DNA of 64,000 nt from JAICJR01 sp963848495 (GTDB lineage Bacteria; Actinomycetota; Thermoleophilia; Solirubrobacterales; Thermoleophilaceae), in assembly GCA_963848495.1 (NCBI GenBank), contig CAWKDV010000002.1:124001-188000 (forward strand). The letters run 5' to 3'. The notes beneath the pieces were generated by a model. That model ran no database searches and was not told the origin of the DNA. It was given only the letters and a program-made list of their open reading frames with translations. This document shows positions 24,138 to 33,726 of the stretch, piece by piece. Every line of letters begins with the position of its first letter. Position 1 is the stretch's first letter. The translations under genes and the position numbers were made by a program.

Positions 24138-25034
24138 GCTCGACGCGGGCGCGCACGAGCCGAGCTCCCTTGGTCGTCGAGCCGTCCTGGCCGTCAGCAC
24201 GATGCTCCACATCGACCCGCCAACGAGCGCTGCATCGCCCAGGTTGCGCCGCCCAGCAGCCGCAGCCATAAGCCCGCCGAAGCGCGCCGCAGTCGACGCG
24301 CGCGCGGCGTGAACGAAGCGAGGATCGGGAGCATGCCCGCGAACCAGGTACGCAAGCGTCGCATAGCCCAACCCCACGGCCAGTCTCGCTCCCTCCGCCA
24401 GCGCGGGCCCGCGGCCCAACCGCCCGGCGCGGCGCAGGCCTCTCAACGCGGCCATCGAGAAGCACGCGTCGACCAGGCCCTCGAGGTCGCGCCCCGCGCG
24501 CGTCGGCCCGGCACGGCGAGCCAACTGCCCGTCGAGCACGTCGGTCACGCCGGCAACCGCGCAGACGAGCAGCGTCGGCGAGTCCGCCACCACCGGCACC
24601 AGCCAGGCGCGCGCCAGCGTGAGCGCGTCGGCGGCTCCCAGCTGGCATGGGCGTCCGTCCGCGGTCTCGAACATCCCCAGATGCCAATCGAGCATCAGCG
24701 ACGTGACCCCCCAGCACGCGAGGCCGCCACCCAGCCGCCGGCGGAACGGCTGCACTCCCGCAGCCGCCGGCACCAGCCACGCCGCGGCGCCGACCCCCAT
24801 CCAACTCCGCGCACGACCCGCGACCCGCGGCCGCTCGGCCCGGACGGCGGCGCTGCGACGCCACGACGCGCTTACAAACCGCGCCGTCGCAGCCGGGCTG
24901 AAGCGCCCCTCTGACAGCAAAGCGAGCTGCTCGCGCGCCCAGACCTCCCCGGACGTCGGGGGCGGCCATTCACCATCGACCGGGTCCGGCTGCCGCGCAG
25001 GGCGGCGCAGCCCGCCAGCCTGACTCCCGCGCAT
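24093..25034 (-). CDS. CDP-alcohol phosphatidyltransferase family protein
   Basis: The protein is about 313 residues and integral to the membrane. The signature region reads VTDVLDGQLARRAGPTRAG followed by RDLEGLVDACF. It keeps D-G-x2-A-R, but the following G-x3-D-x3-D has Glu in place of the first Asp. The family transfers phospho-alcohols from CDP-alcohols onto a second alcohol in lipid synthesis. The protein has a long soluble N-terminus ahead of the core. The ATG at 25034 is preferred over one at 25115 because the latter would overlap the upstream gene. The Glu substitution makes activity uncertain. Confidence 0.7.
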   Translation of the reverse strand: MRGSQAGGLRRPARQPDPVDGEWPPPTSGEVWAREQLALLSEGRFSPAATARFVSASWRRSAAVRAERPRVAGRARSWMGVGAAAWLVPAAAGVQPFRRRLGGGLACWGVTSLMLDWHLGMFETADGRPCQLGAADALTLARAWLVPVVADSPTLLVCAVAGVTDVLDGQLARRAGPTRAGRDLEGLVDACFSMAALRGLRRAGRLGRGPALAEGARLAVGLGYATLAYLVRGHAPDPRFVHAARASTAARFGGLMAAAAGRRNLGDAALVGGSMWSIVLTARTARRPRELGSCAPASSSIVYIPEARPAKDA

Positions 25035-25098
25035 CGCTTGCCCCACTCGTCGCGCGAGATGGGACAGTCTCGAGGCCGTGTGCGGGCGGGGTCGTCCC

Positions 25099-25368
25099 TC
25101 AGTTGAGGTTCTCAACGATTTCGTTGGCGCGCGACCACTGCTCGGGCGGCACGACGAGGTAGATGTCCCCGCGGCCGAACCGATCGAGAGGGTGGTCGGT
25201 GACGCAGGACGCGTCGACGCCCATGCCTCGAAGCTGGTTACGCCATGCCAGTGCGGTGTCTCGGTCCTCGAAGGTGCTCACGGTCTCCCAACCCTCCAGG
25301 CGGGGGTCGCCCATGGAGACGGGGAGCTCTTTGGCGGCGCGGCCCTTCAGGAAACGCGGGAGGGGCAT
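25099..25368 (-). CDS. Hypothetical small protein
   Basis: This is an 89-residue soluble protein: LEGWETVSTFEDRDTALAWR, NQLRGMGVDASCVTDHPLDR, then GDIYLVVPPEQWSRANEIVE. The pattern (strand, helix 'TALAWRNQLR', strand, 'VPPEQWSRAN') resembles the DUF2007-like signal-transducing PII-related fold, but the match is only by eye. It is followed 64 nt later by the phosphotransferase gene on the same strand. Confidence 0.55.
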   Translation of the reverse strand: MPLPRFLKGRAAKELPVSMGDPRLEGWETVSTFEDRDTALAWRNQLRGMGVDASCVTDHPLDRFGRGDIYLVVPPEQWSRANEIVENLN

Positions 25369-25707
25369 GCTCTTAGCGTACGCCGGGCGGGTCACGTTGG
25401 CGCCCGGAGCTCCTGCCGGTCGTTCCGGCGCGGTTCGCGGACCTTTCCTGCACTGGGTACCGTCTGGCCGCCGGAGACCGGCCCATCGCGCCGTGACTGT
25501 CAGGTTGGATGGGATGCCACAGGCCACAGCTCCAGTCCCGCCGCCGTCGCGTCTACCCCTTGCTAACAGCGATGGGTTCTCGGGACAGATCAAAGCGCCA
25601 CTCCTCATGGCGCTCGCGGGTCACGCCCGCCTTGGAACGCGAGCGCAAGCGCCGAGTCAAGTCGCGTTCCGTGGTGTAGCTGCTGATCGTCGGTGATCGG
25701 GGTGCCG
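25369..25707. other. No gene recognised
   Basis: This gap precedes the mobile-element cluster. It has no defensible open frame or RNA, and I see no terminal inverted repeat marking the IS boundary. Confidence 0.35.
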
Positions 25708-25977
25708 CTTAGGCGGCGAGTTCGGCTGCCTCCTTGTTCTTGTTGTTCTTGGTCGGGCCGTTCTGCTCGCGTTGGTATGGCTCAGCGGAGAGCACTTGCT
25801 TGATCGAGTGTTCTGAGAGGTAGCGGCGTTGGACCAGCCATTCGTCTGCCTGTTCGATCAGCAGCATGCCGGCGAGCCGGATCAGCGCCTGGTCGTTGGG
25901 GTAGATCCCGACGACGTCTGAGCGCCGGCCGATCTCTTTGTTGACGCGCTCGAGCGGGTTGGTATCCCGTATGAAAC
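25708..25977 (-). pseudogene. IS256-family transposase, C-terminal fragment
   Basis: The minus strand reads NPLERVNKEIGRRSDVVGIY, then LIRLAGMLLIEQADEWLVQR and RYLSEHSIKQVL, ending in TAA at 25708-25710. NPLERVNKEI begins the last conserved block of the Transposase_mut family. The matching N-terminal part stops at exactly the preceding position 1.8 kb away (27765), with an IS110-type element in between. Confidence 0.8.
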
Positions 25978-27764
25978 GGTCAGATGCTGCCTGTGACCCT
26001 TGACCGCCTCGATGCTTCGGGCGTCCGGGTTGGTGAGTACGGTGCGACCGTCCGGGACAGGGGCATCCGGGAGCAAACGCGGTCGGGCAGGCCGGTCTTG
26101 TTCGATGGGCTTGGAGCCCGTGTTAGTAGTTGGCCGCCCCTGCGACTTGCCCGGATGCGCCGCGAGCGCGAATCCGTAGGTGTCGTTTGCCCGCCCGTCT
26201 CCCTCCGTGTCTCGACGAGTTTGGAGGTGAGCAGTGAGGCGCAGGTGCTTTGGGCTTGATGTTCATCGCGAGTTCGCGCAGGTGGCGATCTGGGAGGGCG
26301 GCCGGGTGCGCCAGGCTGGGCAGGTGCCGGCGACACCGGAGGGGTTGCGGGCGTTCGCCGACAGCCTGGCGCCGACCGATGAGGTGGCGTTGGAGGCGAC
26401 GTGCAACACGCACGCGATCGCGAAGCTGTTGGAGGGGCGGGTCGCGCGGGTGGTGATCTCCAACCCGCAGAAGACGCGCGCGATCGCCGAGGCGAAGGTC
26501 AAGACCGACAAGGTCGACGCCGCGGTGCTCGCCGAGTTGCTCGCTGCGGATTATCTGCCCGGGGTGTGGCTGGCCGACGACGCGACGCACGCGCTGCGGC
26601 GCCAGGTCGCCCGGCGCGCGCATATCGTCCGGCAGCGGACCCGGTTGAAGAACCAGGTGCAGTCGATCTTGCACCGCAACCTGATCCCGCGTTGCCCGGC
26701 CGCCGACCTGTTCGGCCACAAGGGCCGGCGCTGGCTGGCCGAGCAGCCGCTGCCGGCCGACGAGCTGCAGGCCGTGGCGGCGCTGCTTGCGTCAGCTCGA
26801 CTTCCACGGCCAGGAGCTCGAGCTGATCGACGTCGAGCTCGGCCGGGTCGCGCTCGGCAGCGCCGAGGTCAAGCGGCTGATGACGATCCCCGGTGTCGAC
26901 GCGACCGTCGCGCTGTCGATCGTCGCGGCGGTCGGCGACTTCGGCCGTTTCCGCTCGCCGGAGAAGCTGGTCAGCTACCTCGGGCTGAACCCGCGCGTCA
27001 GGCAGTCCGGCGGCCAGCCCGCAACGCACGGGCGGATCACCAAGCAGGGCCGCGCCCACGCGCGCGGGATGCTCGTCGAGGCCGCGTGGGCGGCGTCCAA
27101 GACGCCCGGCCCGCTGCGCGCGTTCTACGAGCGGGTCCGCGCGCGCCGCGGGATGCAGGTCGCCGTCGTCGCGACCGCGCGCAAGCTCGCCGTGCTCTGC
27201 TGGCACCTGGTCACCAACGACGAGGACTACGCGTTCGCGCGCCCGTCGCTGACCGCCCAGAAGCTCCGCCGCCTCGAGCTGCGCGCCGGCATGCCCGCCA
27301 AGCGCGGACAGAAAGGCAAAGCCGCCGCCTACTCGCTCAGGGAGGTCCGCGAACGCGAGCGCGCACTCAACGAGCAGGCCGAGCAGGCCTACCGCCAGCT
27401 CGTCGCCGACTGGCAGGCCAAGCGCCCCACCCGCAAGAAGGGCGTGGCCGCCGCCAACGGGGCGCGACTCTCAAGGCCCTCAGACGGGGCAACAGCTGCG
27501 CGGCAGGCATCAGCCCCAGAACCTGCGCTTCGCTCGGGGGTCGACCACGCCCACAGCCAAGCCTAACGCCCGCTGACCGCTGCGCCCCAACACGCCGCAA
27601 CGCCGGCCGGGCCGCCGCATGCCCGAAACCACGGCAAAACCCGCGTCACGCTCGAGGTCGAGACCACAGGCGCCGATCTGCGGGCCCGCGAGCATGTTCC
27701 TCGACCGATCACACCCCAGCATGGCGACGCTCCCGCCCGAGGCAAGCACCTTGACATTTTCATC
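25964..27764 (+). mobile_element. IS110-type insertion element within an IS256 transposase gene
   Basis: The segment between the two IS256 pieces is about 1.8 kb and carries a single IS110-family transposase gene with ~260 bp of non-coding DNA before it and ~200 bp after, as usual for IS110 elements. The two outer ends show a weak inverted similarity (atgaaacggtca against atgaaaatgtca). The exact ends are estimated from where IS256 homology stops. Confidence 0.6.
26234..27566 (+). pseudogene. IS110-family transposase, single frameshift
   Basis: The N-terminal RuvC-like DEDD domain is in the first frame: GLDVHREFAQVAIWE, VALEATCNTHA, KTDKVDAAVLAELLA. The C-terminal Transposase_20 domain is in the next frame: LMTIPGVDATVALSIVAAVG, LVSYLGLNPRVRQSGG with the catalytic Ser, and KQGRAHARGMLVEAAWAAS. 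The frames join near 26790, where one extra T would explain the slip (ctgcttgcg for ctgctgcg). Apart from this, both domains look complete. IS110 enzymes use a bridge RNA from the non-coding end to choose donor and target. Confidence 0.8.
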
Positions 27765-28766
27765 CGTCGATCTGAGCTTCGGCCAGTGCTCGCGGGGGAA
27801 CGAGTAGAACGCGAGCAGCTCGTCGGCCGCGTCCTCGAGCAGCCGGGCGACCTTCGGCGCCGGCGCCTGGAGCCTGTCGACGACCTCGGCGAGCCGCTCC
27901 CGTGCTTGGTCGCCGGTGTCGGCGTTGAAGATCTGGCGGATCGCTGTGGCGATCATCGGTTGCTGCTGGCGAGCGCAGTGGCCGAGCATGTCTCTTAGGA
28001 AGTGGACCGTGCAGCGCTGCCAGCGGCAGCCGAGCACCCTGGCGATCGCGGCCCTGAGGCCCTGGTGGGCGTCGGAGACGCAGAGCCGGACGCCGGCGAG
28101 CCCGCGCGCTTTGAGCGAGAACAGGAACTCGGTCCAGAACGCTTCGGTCTCGGCCTCGCCGACGTCGAGGCCGAGCACCTCCCGGACGCCGGACTCGTGG
28201 ACGGCGTAGGCGATCACCAGCGCCTTCTGCCGCACGCCGCCGGGCTCGCGGACGCGCTCGACCTTGGCGTCCAACCAGAGGTATGGGTAGGCGCCCTCGA
28301 GCGGCCGCTGGCGGAACGCCTGCACCTGCTCGTCGAGGCCCTGGCACATCCGCGAGACCTGGTCCTTGGAGAGCCCGCGCAGCCCCATCTGCTCGACCAG
28401 CCGATCCACCTTCCTGGTGCTCACCCCGTTCACGTAGGCCTCCTGCACGACCGCCACCAACGCCTGCTCCGCCCGCCGGCGCGGCTCCAGAAACGACGGC
28501 AAATACGAGCCCGTCCTGAGCCTCGGGATCTGAAGCTCGATCTCGCCGACCCTGGTGTCCCAGCGCCGCTCCCGGTAGCCGTTGCGCTGCGCCAGCCGCT
28601 CAGCGGGAGCGCGCTCGCCGAGCTCGGCGCCGGCCAGCTTCGCGATCTCGAGCTCCATCACCTCGCGCACCATCAACGCGACCGACTCGCGCAACAGATC
28701 CGCGTGCTCGACCGCCATCACATTGCTCGCCGCCTCACGGGCGGTCATCCTTCGACCCTCGGCCAT
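27765..28766 (-). pseudogene. IS256-family transposase, N-terminal part (interrupted)
   Basis: The ATG at 28766 has AAGGAG upstream. The protein then runs normally for ~330 residues with RNGYRERRWDTRVGEIEL, VNGVSTRKVDRLVEQMGLRG, YLWLDAKVERVREPGG and LCVSDAHQGLRAAIARVLG, which carry the catalytic Asp residues. It stops being IS256-like right after EHWPKLRST, where NPLER should follow. The rest of the open frame to 27510 is the IS110 flank read in the wrong direction. The missing C-terminus is at 25708-25977. Confidence 0.85.
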
Positions 28767-28881
28767 CGTGGTGTCTCCTTCGTCGACCTGCTGGAACAGA
28801 CCGACGATCATGAGCGCCACGGTGGCCGGACCAACCTCCGGCCCGCGACGCCAGCTACACCACAACTACCGACTCAACCAA

Positions 28882-29277
28882 GCGCCGACCGTCGTGCCGC
28901 AGACTGCTACCTCCGCTGGAAAAGCTATTCCTCGAGGCCGGTTCTCACCAGTATCAGCCCTCTGTGGCGGTCGCGCGAGTACACTCGTCCTGCCGCCGAA
29001 GGGGGAGTCTCAGAACTCCGCTCGTGCGCTGCCGCGGCGCCTCAGAAAGGGAAGCCTGGCGCCGCTGGCGCTTCTGCCGAAGCGATGCGCCGTGGGCACG
29101 CCCCCAGCTAGGAGACCCGGGGGGTTGTACTCGGGTGCTGTCGGGCTGGGAACGTACGGCGACGGCGGTCTTCGGTCCACCCTCCTCTGAATGGCGGAGG
29201 TAATTTGAGCGGGTGGGTTGGCGTAGTTTGGGCGGTCGTTTGGGGAGGCCAAGCCGCCGAAAATCGATTGGACTGAC
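28882..29277. other. No gene recognised
   Basis: This is the flank between the IS256 5' end and the cyclic-di-GMP gene, and presumably holds the promoter of the latter. IS256-related sequence ends near 28853-28880, where similarity to the second copy at ~32634 stops. No open frame is convincing. Confidence 0.35.
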
Positions 29278-31314
29278 ATGTCCGGCTGCGTTGACAACGG
29301 TGCTTCCCCGCTGAGCCAGGCTGATTTTGAGGTGATCGCCGAGACGATCCCTCATATCGTGTGGGTGAGCGGTCCCGACGGTTCGACGGAGTACTTCAAT
29401 CGGCGTGGGACGGATTACACGGGACTGCCGGCCGAGGCGAACGACGGCTGGGGCTGGCTCGAACTGATCCATCCGGAGGACGCTGACCGTACGGCCCGCG
29501 CGTGGAAGGACGCCGTCGCGAGCGCGGCTGCGTACATGATCGAGTACAGGGTCCGCCGCTTCGACGGCGAGTTTCGCTGGCACGTCTGCCGAGCGCTGCC
29601 GCTGCGAAACGGCGGCGGGGACGTCGTGAAGTGGATCGGCACGATCACCGACGTCGAAGACCAGCATCGGCTCGAGCAGAGCCTGCGCGAGGCGGAGCGG
29701 CGAACATCGGAGACGCTCTCGCTGCTCGAGACGCTGCTGGCGACCGCTCCTGTGGGCATCGGCTTCGTTGACCGGGACTTCCGCCTCGTGCGCGTCAACG
29801 AGGCCCTGGCGGCGACCACTGGCATGTCGGTCGAGCAGCAGTTGGGACGCGTGGTCGCTGAGGTGATCCCCGGCCTCTGGCCGGATGTCGGACCGCTCTA
29901 CCGGCGGGTGCTCGAGACCGGCGAAGCCGTGGTCAATCGCGAAACGGTGGGCGAGCTCCGGGGCGATCCCGGACGAGTGCACACGTGGTTGACGAGCTTC
30001 TACCCCGTCCGTCTCGCCGGCCAGGTGATCGGGATCGGCATCATCGTCGTCGACATCACCGAACGCAAGGCGCTCGAGCAGGAGCTCAGGTACCTGTCCG
30101 AGCACGACCCGCTGACGGGCATCTACAACCGGCGGCGGCTCTTCATGGAACTGGAGCGCGTTCTGCGCTACGCCGCTCGGTACGGTCACCCTGGCGCTTT
30201 GCTGGTGCTGGACGTTGACAACTTCAAATGGACGAACGATTCGTACGGCCACGCCGCGGGTGACCATCTGCTCACGTCGGTGGCGCAGGTGCTCGTCGGC
30301 CGGTTGCGGGACACGGATGTCGTCGCGCGTCTCGGTGGCGATGAGTTCGCGGTCGTACTGCCGGAGGCTACGGAGGAACAGGCGCTCGCGGTCGCTCTCA
30401 ACCTGCGCGCGCAGCTCTGCGAACGTCCAACGGGCCCGCCCGTGCAGGTCGCGATTGGCATCGCCCTCTTCGACGGCGGCGAGACGTCCAGCGCCGACGA
30501 CGTCCTGATCGCCGCCGACATCGCGATGTATCAGTCCAAGGCTGCCGGCGGCGACCAGGCCACGGTCTACAACGGACGGGCGGGCGATGCCCTCCCGCGC
30601 TTGAGACGCCTCCGGGAGGCGCTTGACGAGAATCGATTTGTCTTGCACGGCCAGCCAATCGTCCATCTCATCAGCGGCCGCGTCGCCCACCGTGAGCTGC
30701 TGATCCGGATGCTCTCGGAGTCCGGCGAACTGATCCCACCCGGGGACTTCCTACCGATTGCCGAGCGCTTCTCGCTCATCGGGCAGATCGACCGCTGGGT
30801 GACCGACCAGGCGCTGGTGCTCGCCCGGCACGAGTCTGTGACCGTCAATCTGTCCGGTCGCTCGGTGGGCGACGCGAGGATTCTCGCGGCCACGCGCGAG
30901 GCGATCGCCGGGGGCCTCGATCCCCGCAACCTGACCTTCGAGCTCACCGAGACGGCTGTGATGACCGACTTCGCCAGAGCGGTGGCGTTCGTCTCCGCGC
31001 TCAAGGAGCTCGGGTGCGAGCTCGCGCTGGACGATTTCGGTACCGGCTTCGGATCATTCACCTACCTCAAGCACCTCCCGGCGCGTTACCTCAAGATCGA
31101 CATGGACTTCGTCCGCGACATCAATCGGGACCCGACCGACAAGGAGATCGTCCGCTCGATCGTCGAGATCGCGCACACGCTTGGCAAGGAAACCATCGCC
31201 GAAGGGGTCGAAGACGGCGAGGTGCTGCAAACGCTCCGGGATCTGGGTGTCGACTACGCCCAAGGCCTGCACGTCGGCTCACCGGAGCCCATGATCGTGC
31301 GGCAGCTCGCTTAG
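29278..31314 (+). CDS. PAS-PAS-GGDEF-EAL cyclic-di-GMP protein
   Basis: The product has 678 residues: two PAS sensor domains (~20-130, IPHIVWVSGPDGSTEYFNRR; ~150-265, LLATAPVGIGFVDRDFRLVR), a GGDEF domain (~275-435) and an EAL domain (~450-675). The cyclase motif RLGGDEFAVVLP is intact, and an RxxD inhibitory site (RDTD) lies five residues before it. In the EAL domain the signature reads ELL, keeping the Glu. DDFGTGFGSF, LKIDMDF and AEGVEDGE are present. Both synthesis and hydrolysis of c-di-GMP are therefore possible. No membrane segment is seen, so it is cytoplasmic. It converges on a LuxR gene with overlapping stop codons. Confidence 0.9.
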   Translation: MSGCVDNGASPLSQADFEVIAETIPHIVWVSGPDGSTEYFNRRGTDYTGLPAEANDGWGWLELIHPEDADRTARAWKDAVASAAAYMIEYRVRRFDGEFRWHVCRALPLRNGGGDVVKWIGTITDVEDQHRLEQSLREAERRTSETLSLLETLLATAPVGIGFVDRDFRLVRVNEALAATTGMSVEQQLGRVVAEVIPGLWPDVGPLYRRVLETGEAVVNRETVGELRGDPGRVHTWLTSFYPVRLAGQVIGIGIIVVDITERKALEQELRYLSEHDPLTGIYNRRRLFMELERVLRYAARYGHPGALLVLDVDNFKWTNDSYGHAAGDHLLTSVAQVLVGRLRDTDVVARLGGDEFAVVLPEATEEQALAVALNLRAQLCERPTGPPVQVAIGIALFDGGETSSADDVLIAADIAMYQSKAAGGDQATVYNGRAGDALPRLRRLREALDENRFVLHGQPIVHLISGRVAHRELLIRMLSESGELIPPGDFLPIAERFSLIGQIDRWVTDQALVLARHESVTVNLSGRSVGDARILAATREAIAGGLDPRNLTFELTETAVMTDFARAVAFVSALKELGCELALDDFGTGFGSFTYLKHLPARYLKIDMDFVRDINRDPTDKEIVRSIVEIAHTLGKETIAEGVEDGEVLQTLRDLGVDYAQGLHVGSPEPMIVRQLA

Positions 31315-32439
31315 TCGATCATGCCCAGTCGCAGCGCGCGTGCAACCGCCGCCGATCGGTCCGGCACGCGAAGCTTGCGATAGCTGTTCTCGAGGTGGGT
31401 CTTGGCGGTGGCGACGCCGATGCGCAACGACTCGGCGATCTGAGCGGTGGTGTTTCCGAGAGCGGCGAGCTCGAGGACCTCGAGTTCCCGCTTGGTCAGC
31501 AGGGGCGGAGCAAGCTGGCCGCGCCGTCGCGTAGAAGAACTCGCCGAGCTCGTTACCGATCGCCCGTAGGGTCTGCCCGAGCCGGTCGGTCAGATCCGCA
31601 TCATGGGAGTAGAACTCGAGGACGGCAAGGACCTCCTGCCCTTTGACAGCCGGAAACGCGAATGCGCCGCGCAGGCTGGTCCGGCGGGCGGCGTCGCGGC
31701 GACGGTAGCTGCGCGCTGCGCTCGCGTCGAGCAGGGCTTCGGGCTGCTTCGATTGCCACACCCGTCCTGGAAGACCCGCGCCCAACGCGAGCCTCAGGGC
31801 GAAGGTCGATGCCGCGAAATCGGTGATCTCGAGATCAGGGTCGCTCCAGAGTGCTCTGGCGAGCAGCAGGTCGCGGCTCGGGACCCACAACGCCCCGACC
31901 ACGCACTGGCACGCCTTGCCCAGGGCCCTCAGCAGCTGCACGGCGCCGTCGTCGAAGCCATTCCAGTCGCTCAGCGCACCGGCAACCGCGACGTGTGCCG
32001 CGATCTCGCGGCTGGTCATACGCTGATCGGTGACATCCTGAACCGCGCCGACGATTCGGGTCGCGCCCCGTGCACCTGCCTCGATTCTCACGATCGTCGA
32101 GCGCAGGTAGCGGACGCCGCCCCCTGGTTGCTGAATGCGGTACTCGATCGGAGGCGGGTCGGAAACGTCGCGAGTCATCTCGACATATCTCGCCACCCGC
32201 TCGCGGTCCTGAGGGTGCGTCTGCTCCAGCACGAACTGGCGGGCCGGAGTGATCTCGCCGGGCTCGAGTCCGAAGATCCTGTACAGATTGTCCGACCAGA
32301 GCAGGACGTCCGGACGGGGTAGCCATTCCCATGTGCCGAGCTTCGCGACCTGTTCCCCCACTTCGAGCAGGCGCAGGCGCTCCTCAACGGAAGGCCGGTC
32401 ACCGGCGGCCAATGGCCGCGCTGCCCCAGCGCTCACCAT
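31311..32439 (-). pseudogene. PAS-GAF-LuxR regulator broken by a frameshift
   Basis: The first frame encodes a PAS domain (VGEQVAKLGTWEWLPRPDVL, FGLEPGEITPARQFVLEQTH) and a GAF-like domain (CVVGALWVPSRDLLLARALW, AFAFPAVKGQEVLAVLEFYS) up to GNELGEFF. The following LuxR DNA-binding domain is intact but in another frame: LLTKRELEVLELAALGNTTA, then IGVATAKTHLENSYRKLRVP and a stop at 31311-31313. One surplus base near 31530 accounts for the shift. ATG at 32439 is taken as start. If the indel is real, sensing and DNA binding are uncoupled. Confidence 0.75.
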
Positions 32440-32633
32440 GGGATCGCCTCTGAGCAAACGCCAATGGCTCCCCATCGGCTTTCGACCCGCTGCACCGGCC
32501 GCCATGGCGTGCATCGCCCCTGCACGCAGTATCGATCAGGCACAGCACGAGCCTAAGACGCGATATGACGCTCGGCAACCTTGCATTGTTTGTAGCTCCA
32601 GGCTTCCCCCTTGGCCTTCCGCGCGAACTCGAG

Positions 32634-33236
32634 GTTGAGTCGGTAGCTGTGGTGCAGCTGGCATCGCGGCGGCCGGGTGATGGTCCGGCCACGTGGCGCT
32701 CACGATCGCCGGTCTGTTCCAGCAGCTCGACGTAGGAGACACCACGATGGCCGAAGGTCGAAGGATGACCGCCCGTGAGGCGGCGAACAATGTGATCGCG
32801 CTCGAGCACGCGGACGTGTTGCGCGAGTCGGTCGCGTTGACGGTCAGGGAGATCATGGGCTCGAGGTCGCGCGGCTCGCCGAGGGCTGAGCACGGGGAAC
32901 GCGCCCCCGGTCAGCGGTTGGCGCAGCGCAACGCCTATCGCGAGCGGCGCTGGGACACCAGGGTCTGGAGATCGAGCTGGCGATCCCGCGGCTGCGGACG
33001 GGCAGCTAGCTGCCGTCGTTTCTGGAGCCGCGCCGGCGCGCCCAGCAGGCGCTGGTGGCGGTCGTGCAGGAGGCCTGCGTGAACGGCGTGAGCACCAGGA
33101 AGGTCGACCGGCTGGTCGAGCAGATGGGCCTGCGCGGGCTCTCCAAGGACCAGGTCTCGCGCATGTGCCGCCGGGCGCTCGACGGGCAGGTCGAGGCGTT
33201 CCGCCAGGGCCCGCTCGAGGGCGCCTACCCGTACCT
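32634..33236 (+). pseudogene. Second IS256-family copy, multiply damaged
   Basis: The nucleotide sequence is closely related to 27765-28880 (opposite strand) from the leader gttgagtcggtag through the ATG at 32747. Lesions include a frame slip after VALTVREIMG, another after RRWDTRV, and TAG in place of the Tyr codon of GSYLPSF. The last intact stretch, VNGVSTRKVDRLVEQMGLRG, runs to EGAYPYL near 33236, where homology ends. The C-terminal two thirds are absent. Confidence 0.75.
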
Positions 33237-33726
33237 GCACCGGCGTGCCGGCGAGCGAGCAGCACGAGCCGGTCGCGGCCGCCGCGTAACCCCGTCGCGG
33301 CGGACCGCATCGCACACAACTCACCGGCGCCGGGCCACCCGGGCCATGGGTGCTGAGGCCGTTTCTGGCGGCTGGCGGTGTCTCTGGTCGACCGGCCACG
33401 CCTAGTCTCGCCCGTGCCGCTCGCGTTCCGGGGAAGCACTGTCAGGACGGCGGGGTGAGCGGCTCGCCACTCCCGCATTCCGTGCGTTGGGGAATGGAGC
33501 TTAGGCTGGCGTATGGTGCTAGACGAAACCGTTCTTCGTCCGGTGCGGGCAAGGTCAACGGCCGCATCGAGCAGATGGCTGAGGAGCGGGATCACGGCTG
33601 CCCGAGCTGAGCGTAGGCACAGGTAGGTGTGCGGCCAGCGCCTGCGCCTCGGCGTGGTCGCCCCAAGATCGTCGTCATCCGAAAGGGGCGATGTGTCGTG
33701 GGGGGTTCAAGGCTTGAATAAGGCTC
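33237..33726. other. No gene recognised
   Basis: This is the gap between the dead IS256 copy and the sulfatase-maturase gene. Short frames are present but none has support. The maturase promoter is presumably in the last 200 bp. Confidence 0.35.

Noticed and set aside
27567..27754. C-terminal extension of the first IS110 frame to 27754
   Set aside because: After the frameshift this frame is out of register; the true transposase ends at 27566.
30600..31310. Calling the EAL domain inactive
   Set aside because: The Glu of the signature and all other catalytic motifs remain; ELL alone is not evidence of loss.
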